In this document: positions 1 to 7,475 of the stretch, piece by piece | Layout: each line of letters opens with the position of its first letter | Numbering within the stretch: the stretch's first letter is position 1 | Made by a program: the position numbers and the translations under genes | The notes under the pieces: generated by a model | What the model was told of the DNA's origin: nothing | Seen by the model: the letters and a program-made list of their open reading frames with translations, nothing else | Databases searched by the model: none | Origin: Oligoflexia bacterium | Lineage (GTDB): Bacteria > Bdellovibrionota > UBA1018 > CAIMNF01 | Assembly: GCA_903842755.1 (NCBI GenBank) | Contig: CAIMNF010000211.1 | Coordinates: forward strand, 1 to 9,918 | Reading direction: 5' to 3' | DNA length: 9,918 nucleotides

Positions 1-242
1 ATTGGCGAACCAAACAAAAAGAAGAGATTGATTTTTTGATCGAAGACGAGCAGGGAAAAGTGATTGCGCTTGACGCAAAAGTGGCGGGCGAACCGGTTAC
101 GCCTAAAGAGTATTTGACCCATGGGCCTAGCAAGCATGTTTATGTGGTTTCGATGAAGGGAAAACCGATGAAGAAATCTGCAACGTGTACTGAAATTCCC
201 TTAGAAACCTTGGCGAAATTTTTGCTCTCCGAACTTCGCTAA
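1..242 (+). CDS. AAA ATPase, DUF4143 type, C-terminal fragment
   Basis: Only the last 79 residues are visible. The reading frame is open from base 3 to the TAA at 240-242 and continues past the left edge, so the start and the P-loop ATPase domain lie outside the window. The visible part begins WRTKQKEEIDFLIE and continues to a VIALDAK strand. This matches the end of DUF4143, the C-terminal domain of AAA_14/DUF4143 ATPases, where a W-R-T-K segment leads into E-(I/V)-D-F and then a strand ending (E/D)-x-K. Known of the family: these proteins are often annotated only as putative ATPases, their cellular role is poorly defined, and the C-terminal domain has a PD-(D/E)xK nuclease-like fold. D10 and D24-x-K26 of the visible part fit that pattern, but whether any cleavage occurs is unknown. 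The remaining tail (about residues 40-79) is ordinary and ends SELR. A terminator hairpin follows 26 bases after the stop. Family call is fairly sure; function is not. Confidence 0.72.
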   Translation, partial: WRTKQKEEIDFLIEDEQGKVIALDAKVAGEPVTPKEYLTHGPSKHVYVVSMKGKPMKKSATCTEIPLETLAKFLLSELR

Positions 243-264
243 GGCGTGACCTGTTTTAAAATGG

Positions 265-312
265 AAAACCCCCAACCGCGGAGTTTAGGCAGTTGGGGGA
301 AGATTTGATTTT
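265..312. terminator. bidirectional intrinsic terminator
   Basis: A perfect 8-bp stem, CCCCCAAC at 269-276 pairing with GTTGGGGG at 292-299, encloses a 15-base loop. Read on the minus strand the stem is followed at once by TTTTCCATTTT, a good U-tract for the gene ending at 333. Read on the plus strand it is followed by AAGATTTGATTTT, a weaker U-rich tail for the ATPase gene ending at 242. Its place between two convergent stop codons supports a shared terminator. Confidence 0.8.
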
Positions 313-332
313 AATTTGGAGGATCTACACTA

Positions 333-1250
333 TTATTCGCAATGATATTTCGGATTAGCGGTAAGTGGAGCGTCTGGTGCGGACCTAGTAAACGGAGCTT
401 CCGGGAAAGTGTGCATTGCCGCAACGTCAGTCACAAATTTGTTATTGAAAAGCTTGCATTGCTGAAGAGCAATCGCTGTTTCGTTCGCTGCATTGATCGT
501 CCGCTCGTTGTTTAAAATCGTTGCAAAATCATTCACGATCTGATCTTCAGCAGCTTTAGCCGCACAGTCGTGACTGTATTCTTCGGCAGCTTTCCTTGCA
601 TCACTGAAAATTTGCTTTTCGTGCTCAATCGCTGTTGCTGACAAATTGTGGTTCTCAATTTCATTACAAAAACCCTTGTCTACAATTGGTGCGCCGGCTT
701 TCTCTAAAGCACGAGCATCGTCAGCGATGGTCAGTGCATCAGAGCGATACCCTGGCTCAACTTTCGCTTCTATTTTGGCTAAAATTTTATCATAGTTCGA
801 GCCCACGTTATATTTTTCTGATCCAATAACGTCTGCGTGAGTAGCGGTAGTTGCAGACGCAGTATTGGTGTGGGTATCACGAACCGACTTGATTGCTTCG
901 TAAGTCACGTTATCGAACGCTGGCGACTTCAAGCTCGCTGCAATTGCACCGTGCCATTTGTTGAACTCGGTTTCGTTCATTTTTGAAACTTTTTCTTCGA
1001 CTTGTTTTGCGCTCATGTCTCTATCGCCGAAGTATTCGCCGGATTTTTTAAGAATGGTTTCTTCGGCTTCTTTGCGTGCGGCGCCGGAGGTGCTTCCTAG
1101 CAATCGTCCCAAGATTTCTCCACCATCTTTTACAATGATTTCTTCACCTGCGTGCAACGCTGCTCCGCCGGGCTGAGCCATCGCAACAAGTGGCCCTGCG
1201 CTTGCTAAGGTAATCGCGACCAATACTAACTTCAATTTACTAATATTCAT
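333..1250 (-). CDS. secreted helical protein of unknown function, four cysteines
   Basis: Unrecognised protein of 305 residues. The N-terminus MNISKLKLVLVAITLASAG is a textbook Sec signal peptide, with probable cleavage after A25 (VAMA|Q), so the mature protein should be periplasmic or beyond. No lipobox is present. The mature chain is charged and mostly helical: residues 55-110 and 205-265 are rich in A, E and K. A Thr/Ala-rich, low-complexity stretch lies at about 122-143. The four cysteines, C195, C229, C265 and C304, are all in the C-terminal third, an even number that would allow two disulfides. The frame stays open upstream to a TTG at 1337, but I chose the ATG at 1250. It has a GGAG ribosome site at 1256-1259 with a 5-base spacer and begins exactly at the signal peptide, while the TTG lies inside the -35 box of the likely promoter. 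The gene is divergent from the giant gene at 1518, with 267 bases between them. Existence as a gene is fairly sure; function is unknown. Confidence 0.85.
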   Translation of the reverse strand: MNISKLKLVLVAITLASAGPLVAMAQPGGAALHAGEEIIVKDGGEILGRLLGSTSGAARKEAEETILKKSGEYFGDRDMSAKQVEEKVSKMNETEFNKWHGAIAASLKSPAFDNVTYEAIKSVRDTHTNTASATTATHADVIGSEKYNVGSNYDKILAKIEAKVEPGYRSDALTIADDARALEKAGAPIVDKGFCNEIENHNLSATAIEHEKQIFSDARKAAEEYSHDCAAKAAEDQIVNDFATILNNERTINAANETAIALQQCKLFNNKFVTDVAAMHTFPEAPFTRSAPDAPLTANPKYHCE

Positions 1251-1255
1251 TTTAA

Positions 1256-1259
1256 CTCC
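1256..1259 (-). promoter_or_regulatory. ribosome binding site that fixes the start at 1250
   Basis: Reading the minus strand, GGAG is followed by TTAAA and then ATG. The 5-base spacing and match to the anti-Shine-Dalgarno sequence favour this ATG over the in-frame TTG 29 codons upstream. Confidence 0.75.
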
Positions 1260-1308
1260 ATGAACAGTGGTTGTTGTTATTAAAATCTCTTTTTTTGAGA
1301 GTGCGACA

Positions 1309-1337
1309 AACCTACCAATCTTGATGCATAATGTCAA
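1309..1337 (-). promoter_or_regulatory. sigma70-like promoter for the 305-residue secreted protein
   Basis: On the minus strand a perfect TTGACA (-35, 1337-1332) is separated by 17 bases from TAGGTT (-10, 1314-1309), which keeps the leading TA and final T of the consensus. Transcription would start near 1302, giving a leader of about 50 bases before the ATG at 1250. The strong -35 box and ideal spacing support it; the poor middle of the -10 box is the weakness. Confidence 0.5.
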
Positions 1338-1420
1338 CCATGTTTTTTAATAATATCAAAAGGTTACATAAACTAAAATCATTAAATACACCTAGTAAAA
1401 TGTAAGCAACTGTTTAAAGT

Positions 1421-1450
1421 TTGGGCGGTAGATCTTGATCGAAATATTAT
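1421..1450 (+). promoter_or_regulatory. candidate promoter for the 1941-residue gene
   Basis: TTGGGC (-35, 1421-1426), 18 bases, then TATTAT (-10, 1445-1450; five of six consensus bases). Transcription would begin near 1457 and leave a leader of about 60 bases. The -35 box matches in only three positions, and the surrounding AT-rich DNA offers other -10-like sequences such as TATATA at 1450-1455, so the exact position is uncertain. Confidence 0.35.
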
Positions 1451-1506
1451 ATATAGCTGATTTAAATAAGATTTTCGCTTTGATTCATCTGGTACGAAGG
1501 TTGAAT

Positions 1507-1517
1507 AGAAGTAAGGA
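1507..1517 (+). promoter_or_regulatory. ribosome binding site of the 1941-residue gene
   Basis: Two purine-rich candidates precede the ATG at 1518: AGAAG at 1507-1511 with a 6-base spacer, and AAGGA at 1513-1517 directly touching the ATG. The first has workable spacing; the second is the better match but is too close for normal use. An in-frame TAA at 1512-1514 rules out any start further upstream. Confidence 0.5.
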
Positions 1518-4500
1518 ATGGAAAAGCAGCAAGTCGAAGTGAAGCATTCTCTGTGGTTAATTCGTCATTGGAAAGCAGTGACTTTTGCTGCTTTGGTTGT
1601 CTCTATCCTTGGGGTGGTCGTAGGCGTTACCGCTCAAAAAGAAGAAAAAGACCCGCTCTACTCAGAAATTCTCCAGCTCAAGGCCCAAGTGGATGAAGTT
1701 TTATTAGCCCCCCAATTTAAACCAAATGCTTGGATTGAAGAAAAAGAGGATGCCGAAAGTTCTGCTGGCGGTTCCTGTGGACAGGCATTGATTGCAAGTG
1801 CAGTGAAGGCAAAAAGGGTCGCGTCGTGTTCCATTAAAAATGCGGGGTTTTTGACCACGGAACATTATGTAAGCTCAAAAAAGCCAAAAAAAAAGAAATG
1901 GGGTAATGCGCTCGTTGAAAGTAACTCGGTTCCTGTCTACGATGTTTACGTTGATGATACCTCAGAACCCTATTTGAAGCTGGTTGATGCAGTAAAGGCC
2001 TTTAAAGCAAAGATTGAAGCAGCGGCAGATGCAAGACGCGACCAGCAAATGGCGGAGTCAGAGAAATTTAGAATCGACCTTTATTCTGCCGATCGTGTCC
2101 AAGACGAGGGTGATGCAAAAAAACTAAGTTCGGACGCGCTAGAACAAAAGATTAGGGATCAAAACCAAGAGTCCCAAATTAAAATTTATGGAAAATTTGC
2201 CGAAGTAGTCGCGGAGTATTTGAAAATTCAAAAAAGGTTGCTCGCGAACCATGCGCGAAACCTCCATCATCCCATTGATCTTTCTCCGACCGCTAAAAGC
2301 GGACTGAATGTCACCGATCATTCAAGAGTAGCAATGCAAAATTTTCTAGATGCTTATCAATCTCATCCGCAACTCTATGCGGGGAATGCGTATGACTTTC
2401 TAAACCTTCACCTTAATTTTAGCGTGGGTACGTATTTGGAGTATCCTCCGGTCTCCGATAACGTAGGCCTTTCTTTAAATGATACCGTGCCCTTAAAGTT
2501 GGATGGCAATGTATGGCACCACCAAGATCCAAAAACCTACGCGATCGATTCCGTTGAAGTAGGTCTAACTGCCTTAGACAAATCGAATGCCGAGTTAGCC
2601 GCTCTGATGGCGGAATCGGATGTTCGCAGTTATGGAAAATTAATCCAGTTTCTGGTCGTGCGCGAGCGGTTAATTAATCACTGGGCCGTTGACCGAATGA
2701 GCTCTACTGTCGATCAAGAGCCCAATCTTAAAAGCTGCGCTCCAACATTGTTAAGTTTCATCGACCACTCCGATGGAAAAAACACTCCTGTTCAAAATTA
2801 CTATCAGCAACTCTGGAATCAAGATCGCTACAATGAGTTTTTTGAAAAGCAAGAGACCAGTCCGTTCAAGGCGGAGTCGTTTACTCATATCGAAACGGCG
2901 GTAGAAAAAGTGGCACAAGGACGACCTTTAGTCACGGTTTCCCAGTACCAAACCTTAAGGGACTCTTTTTACGACGCTCTTTTGAAGAGCGAATCCGCAG
3001 CGCACAAAGCTCCGGATGTCGTTTGCCAAGCTCGCCGGAAGAATAATTTAGAGAAGTCGCAAATGGCCGAAGATGACAAGCTCCGTTTAAATACCCACCA
3101 TGACGAGAAAGGGCAAGTCATCTTGGGACTCTTGGATCAAATTGAAGGCCTTTGGATCGAGAAGGCTCACTCGATTTTACTCGATGCAAATTATGCTTCT
3201 GATTCTTGGGAAAATGCTGCAGTAGCACATCGAACAACCGATTATGCCTTTCAATTTCGAAAACAACTGTTGATGGACGCTCTCCTGGATCAAGCAAGTA
3301 GAAATGCAGTCATTTGTACTGAGGCGGGTACGACGGATACTCGTGCAGCAACCCTTAATGCGGCCATGGCGATCGAAGCGCCACTCGTGGATCGCTTTTT
3401 GAAGTCTCAGAAAATTGAAGATCAATGGAAACAGTCTTTGGAATCTGCCATCCTTGCAACGCTAAAGCAGGTCACGGACTCCGTTCGAGTAGCCGCAAAA
3501 AAAGAACGGTTGAATGAAAAATTTGAACAATTAAAAAATGCCTTAGATTACTATGGTAATGCCGAATATATTACTAAAAACGTTATTCCACGAGTTTGGC
3601 AATTGAACAAAAGTACGTGGCTTAGGCAGAATAAACTACGGTCGGGGGACGATTTTGAACGAGGATTTTTGTCCTATGATCAGTATATTCAATCGCCGAA
3701 TGCGCTCCAAGCATGGCTGCCCGGGCAGATTCCGCTGTTTTTTCAGAAAAAGCTCGCCTTTTGGGGTAAGCAAGATGATCGCAAAACTCCATTAGCAACC
3801 ATTGCACGCGAAATTGCGGCCAACGATTCTGTCATGAAGGGCATGAGCTATTTTTTCTCGGTGATCGTTCAAAATGCGAGCAGGGAATATAAAAAAGATG
3901 CAAGTTATCAATATGCAAAAAACTGGGATTTGCTCTACAGCGACCAAGCCTCTTTGGTCACTGCCGCTCGCCAAAGCTATCTTTATTTTATCAGCAAAAT
4001 TACTGATCTTAAGGGTCAGAAGTCCTACACCTTATCGAACGCATTGAAGCAGGTTGGGTCGATCAATTTAGCGAAGTTAGCGCGCTCTGCCGAGGATGAC
4101 GACTCGATCGCCATTGGTTACATCCCTCCGGGTGCCGTTCGTGATCGAACGATTCATTTGTTCCATGAGGCCTTGGCCATGTTCAACCTTGCTAAAGTTT
4201 CGGTTTCCTATTCGGTACTACGAGACATGTCTACGGTAGAGCTTCTCCATCGAGCCGGATCGGCGACCGACTTTAAATATCCTAAGTTAAGAGCAGCCGG
4301 TTTTGGTTGGACCGTGCAGAGTTTTACGGGGTTAGAGCAGTTTTTAAATGAATCGGAAACAGCCATGAGTCAAAAAGTGAATGACCTGATGGCTGCGCCA
4401 GGTTCAACAAAAATCAGTGGCGCATTTGTGTTTAGAACTCTTTTGGACCAGCAACTCTTGGCCGAGGTGTTACATGATCAAGCGATTTCGGAAAATCCCT

Positions 4501-7343
4501 TGTTAGCCATTCAAGTGGATCGTGGACATGGGAGTGACGACCCCCTTTTACTCGACGAAGCAGCCTCGCATTACGATCCTAAGAGCGGAACGGTGGATCA
4601 AGAAATTGCTAAATCTGAGGTGGTTTACGGCGTAAAATATGCGGTAAAAAACTATAAAGGCTTAGCACAAGAGGCTTGTGATGCACGTCCTGGCGTTTCA
4701 AATAACGAAGCGTTTCGGAATATATTTATTGCCTCTCCAAACCTGCGGCGTTGGATTGTAGGGCAAAATAAGAAGTACCAAAGTGCGGAAGCGAAAATGA
4801 TCGATATTACGAAGTCTCCGTATCAGAAAATTCTTGATACCATGGACAGTGCCACAAGCTGGATGGGGATATTGTTAGTGATTGGGATTGCCGTCGCCGT
4901 ACTGAGTGGTCCTGCGGGGATTATGGGGGCCATAGTTTCGGGGGCCTTTAGTTTGGCCCAATATGTAGGCGCGACCGAAGGTGCAACGGTAGGCGCAGAG
5001 CTTATGGAAGGGTTATTAACAGGTGAGCGGATGGGAAAAATCGGAGCATTTGTTGCTCGGATGGGCGAGGTTACCCGGCTTGCTGTTGCCGACCCCATTT
5101 TGGGAAATATCGGACATCACTTAGGCCAAGTTGCGATTCAGGGTGTGTTTTTTGTTCAGCTCTATTTTCAAGGCTATGTGAATTTAATCGAATTACCGCA
5201 ACAGCTTAAGTACGAAATTCAAGTGTCGAATTCGCAAGTGGGCTACCCAACTAGTCAAGCCCAAATCCTAAGGACAGATGTGCGCGAGACTTCTGACTTG
5301 ATTCATAAAGGATATTGGAGTCTTGGTACCAATGCGCTGTTTCAGCTTGCTTTCACCCCATCGTTTATCAAACAAATTAGTACTATGGCAGGATTTACTG
5401 GAAAAAGTGCACTTAAATCATTTGCCGAAGCCGAAGAAAATAAAATCTTGGTCGAATCCTTTAGGCCAAAAACTTTACAAGAGTTTAAGTTGTATTCAAA
5501 GACTCCAGAAGAAGCGGAAGCAGCCTATGCCCGCCAGCAGCTCCATAGTGGATTCTTGAAGTTAGGGTTTCAAGTTCCGGCGTTGAACGCCAATGTGACT
5601 GAAAATGACATTGTAAAGCTAATGCCCGCAAGCCTTGCGAATGCGGTAGGCGGTACGGACGCGCTCATGGGCCATTTAACCGCTCGGATCGAGAAGCTTG
5701 CTGCGTTGACGGAAAATCACATTCAAGTTGCCGAATATTTAAATTCACAGCGCTTGGGCGAAAGCGCTGATCTGAACTTAGAACAAAAATTTAGCGAATG
5801 GTTCAAAGATACCGCGGTGAAAGCGGTGCTAAAAAATAAACGCACCCGGTTGATTATTTCAAATAAGGCGTTTTCGGAGCTTGAGTTTGAAAACTTTACC
5901 AGCACAACGATCGATCGTGATTTGGTTTATAAGGCAGAAGTAGACCCTAAAACGGGCGAAACTGCTGTATTGGCTGAAACCGAAGCGGAAGATACGGCGG
6001 ATGCCGCTCAGAACCTTGACGCTGTTCCTGCAGATGAAAAACCTGCAATTAAGCCCGTAGAAAAAGTGACAGACAAAAAAATGCTCCGTGCCCTGATTCA
6101 CATCACCTATGCAAAGGACATGGCTAAAGAACAAGCCATGCTTAAATCGATGATCAAGGGCTTGAAGGAAGCCAAGGCTGAAATCTTAGGAAAATTGCCG
6201 TCGATTAGTCCGGCCGAATTGGATCGTCAGGGCATGATCCAGTATTTTTCTACTTACACCAAAGAAGACTGGAAAAAAGCCAAACCATTTTTTGAATGGA
6301 TTGCGTCCTCCAATGCAAAACTTGTTTCAAAAGACGTGGTCCTAACCGTTGGCACTAAGAACATCAAAATTGCCAAGCCGACCAAATGGAAAAACCCGAT
6401 TGGCCAATTTGGCTTTACTTTGCATGAAATGCCGATAGTGAGTGGTGTGCGGGCAAATAAACCCTTGTTGGATTTATGGGCGAATTACGACGTTTTAATG
6501 AAAGAGGCCGAGCTTCAAAATGCCGTTCGTGTAAAAGCCCTGATTTCCGAAATGGAGTCTAACTACACGGGTGCATCCGACGATATTCAAATCGATTATA
6601 AGACCCGGACCTGTGCAAATTGTAATGTGAGTAGTTTGTCTGAGTCTGAAATTGCGGCAGTCCAGCCACTTCCGGTGCAAGCGTTTTCCGACGCACAGAA
6701 ATTGGGACTTCTGCATGAGTTAAAATATGATCCCAATGCAGGACAGTCGATTCAAGTTGCAAACTTTAGCAATCTTTCGGAAGTGAAAAATCCGAATCTT
6801 CATTGGACTGATTACGATCTTTGGACTTTAAAAGATCCAGCATGCCACCAGGTAATTCAAGTCAGCGAAGGCTTAGAGTTAGAAGTGGCGTCGCGCAGTA
6901 CAGAGCGCGAAATTGCCATGACGGTCCAGGCACGTGTGGGGGAACGCTTTATCCACTATGGTGATTTTAAAGTCGAAGCATACAATGGCGTTTATTCCAC
7001 TCCGTTGATTAAAGAGGCCGACGTGCTTTTAGGAAAAATGAGGGCCGCCGATCCGAACGTGCGTCCCGATTATCTCGAGTTAGTCGTTTCTTCGCCTGCC
7101 GTCGATGGGTTTAGCACGGTTAAGGCCTCGATGAAGAACGGGGCTGGTCAAGAAGTGGTCTTTGATCAAGTGGTCGAGAGTACCCTGCATCCCATAACCG
7201 CTGAACATGTGCGAGCGGCCCAAATGGTTTCGGAGCGCTACCATTTGCCTGTGGTCATTGATGTAGTCAGTCCCAATGGTTACACGTATCGGGCTGCCTA
7301 TTTTAAAGAGCAAAACATCACCTTGCCACGGATACGAAAATAA
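1518..7343 (+). CDS. giant membrane-anchored envelope protein, unknown function
   Basis: One uninterrupted frame encodes 1941 residues; I recognise no family. The short N-terminus carries positive charges (K9, H10, R16, H17, K19) and leads into one hydrophobic helix at about residues 20-38, followed by QKEEKD. This is a signal anchor with the N-terminus inside, placing the bulk of the chain in the periplasm. Cleavage after GVTA (39) is a less likely alternative. Residues 45-1100 are charged and mainly helical, with a Lys-rich patch (120-128) and no repeats I can see. A Gly/Ala-rich hydrophobic region follows: two adjacent segments at about 1117-1133 and 1137-1152, and a third at 1205-1222. 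Residues 1472-1521 form an acidic, Pro/Ala/Glu-rich linker. The last 420 residues look alpha/beta and contain a CxxC (C1699, C1702). Other cysteines are C87, C104, C407, C503, C600, C1054 and C1776. There is no Walker motif, HExxH or other catalytic signature by eye. The ATG is forced by an upstream in-frame TAA. The next gene, same strand, starts 132 bases after the stop. A very large scaffold, adhesin-like or secretion-related protein is possible, but that is a guess. Confidence 0.9.
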   Translation: MEKQQVEVKHSLWLIRHWKAVTFAALVVSILGVVVGVTAQKEEKDPLYSEILQLKAQVDEVLLAPQFKPNAWIEEKEDAESSAGGSCGQALIASAVKAKRVASCSIKNAGFLTTEHYVSSKKPKKKKWGNALVESNSVPVYDVYVDDTSEPYLKLVDAVKAFKAKIEAAADARRDQQMAESEKFRIDLYSADRVQDEGDAKKLSSDALEQKIRDQNQESQIKIYGKFAEVVAEYLKIQKRLLANHARNLHHPIDLSPTAKSGLNVTDHSRVAMQNFLDAYQSHPQLYAGNAYDFLNLHLNFSVGTYLEYPPVSDNVGLSLNDTVPLKLDGNVWHHQDPKTYAIDSVEVGLTALDKSNAELAALMAESDVRSYGKLIQFLVVRERLINHWAVDRMSSTVDQEPNLKSCAPTLLSFIDHSDGKNTPVQNYYQQLWNQDRYNEFFEKQETSPFKAESFTHIETAVEKVAQGRPLVTVSQYQTLRDSFYDALLKSESAAHKAPDVVCQARRKNNLEKSQMAEDDKLRLNTHHDEKGQVILGLLDQIEGLWIEKAHSILLDANYASDSWENAAVAHRTTDYAFQFRKQLLMDALLDQASRNAVICTEAGTTDTRAATLNAAMAIEAPLVDRFLKSQKIEDQWKQSLESAILATLKQVTDSVRVAAKKERLNEKFEQLKNALDYYGNAEYITKNVIPRVWQLNKSTWLRQNKLRSGDDFERGFLSYDQYIQSPNALQAWLPGQIPLFFQKKLAFWGKQDDRKTPLATIAREIAANDSVMKGMSYFFSVIVQNASREYKKDASYQYAKNWDLLYSDQASLVTAARQSYLYFISKITDLKGQKSYTLSNALKQVGSINLAKLARSAEDDDSIAIGYIPPGAVRDRTIHLFHEALAMFNLAKVSVSYSVLRDMSTVELLHRAGSATDFKYPKLRAAGFGWTVQSFTGLEQFLNESETAMSQKVNDLMAAPGSTKISGAFVFRTLLDQQLLAEVLHDQAISENPLLAIQVDRGHGSDDPLLLDEAASHYDPKSGTVDQEIAKSEVVYGVKYAVKNYKGLAQEACDARPGVSNNEAFRNIFIASPNLRRWIVGQNKKYQSAEAKMIDITKSPYQKILDTMDSATSWMGILLVIGIAVAVLSGPAGIMGAIVSGAFSLAQYVGATEGATVGAELMEGLLTGERMGKIGAFVARMGEVTRLAVADPILGNIGHHLGQVAIQGVFFVQLYFQGYVNLIELPQQLKYEIQVSNSQVGYPTSQAQILRTDVRETSDLIHKGYWSLGTNALFQLAFTPSFIKQISTMAGFTGKSALKSFAEAEENKILVESFRPKTLQEFKLYSKTPEEAEAAYARQQLHSGFLKLGFQVPALNANVTENDIVKLMPASLANAVGGTDALMGHLTARIEKLAALTENHIQVAEYLNSQRLGESADLNLEQKFSEWFKDTAVKAVLKNKRTRLIISNKAFSELEFENFTSTTIDRDLVYKAEVDPKTGETAVLAETEAEDTADAAQNLDAVPADEKPAIKPVEKVTDKKMLRALIHITYAKDMAKEQAMLKSMIKGLKEAKAEILGKLPSISPAELDRQGMIQYFSTYTKEDWKKAKPFFEWIASSNAKLVSKDVVLTVGTKNIKIAKPTKWKNPIGQFGFTLHEMPIVSGVRANKPLLDLWANYDVLMKEAELQNAVRVKALISEMESNYTGASDDIQIDYKTRTCANCNVSSLSESEIAAVQPLPVQAFSDAQKLGLLHELKYDPNAGQSIQVANFSNLSEVKNPNLHWTDYDLWTLKDPACHQVIQVSEGLELEVASRSTEREIAMTVQARVGERFIHYGDFKVEAYNGVYSTPLIKEADVLLGKMRAADPNVRPDYLELVVSSPAVDGFSTVKASMKNGAGQEVVFDQVVESTLHPITAEHVRAAQMVSERYHLPVVIDVVSPNGYTYRAAYFKEQNITLPRIRK

Positions 7344-7406
7344 TTGTTTAAACTAAATTTATTTAAAAAAATCTCACCAAATGCTGACCTTCTTCGGGCA
7401 TTGTTC

Positions 7407-7436
7407 TTGACGAGATACCCACAGAACCCTTATTCT
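7407..7436 (+). promoter_or_regulatory. possible internal promoter ahead of the 441-residue gene
   Basis: TTGACG (-35, 7407-7412; five of six consensus bases), 18 bases, then TATTCT (-10, 7431-7436; four of six). Transcription would start near 7443, about 33 bases before the ATG at 7476. It lies in the 132-base gap after the giant gene. No terminator hairpin occurs in that gap, so the gene may also be read through from upstream. Confidence 0.35.
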
Positions 7437-7475
7437 CGACAAGTTATTGGGATTGGACCGATAAAGAAAGTAAAG

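Noticed and set aside
958..1176. Plus-strand 72-residue open frame inside the secreted-protein gene
   Set aside because: It lies antisense to a gene supported by a signal peptide, ribosome site, promoter and terminator, and has no such signals itself.
1251..1337. Longer start (TTG at 1337) for the secreted protein, adding 29 residues
   Set aside because: The TTG lies inside a TTGACA -35 box, and the ATG at 1250 has a GGAG ribosome site and begins the signal peptide.
4823..5098. Minus-strand 91-residue open frame rich in Ala, Pro and Ser
   Set aside because: It is the antisense shadow of the Gly/Ala-rich hydrophobic region of the giant gene, with no ribosome site or export signal.
1518..7343. 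Idea that the giant protein is a repeat adhesin, Rhs/contact-dependent toxin or peptide synthetase
   Set aside because: No internal repeats, YD or RTX repeats, VENN-like motif, or carrier and adenylation motifs could be seen.
7338..7372. AT-only inverted repeats (GTTTAAAC and AAATAA/TTATTT) after the giant gene
   Set aside because: There is no GC in the stem, so it would not form a stable terminator; it is typical of AT-rich spacer.
7344..7475. Longer start (TTG at 7344) for the membrane protein, adding 44 residues
   Set aside because: The added residues would bury the signal peptide, have no ribosome site of their own, and read like translated spacer DNA.
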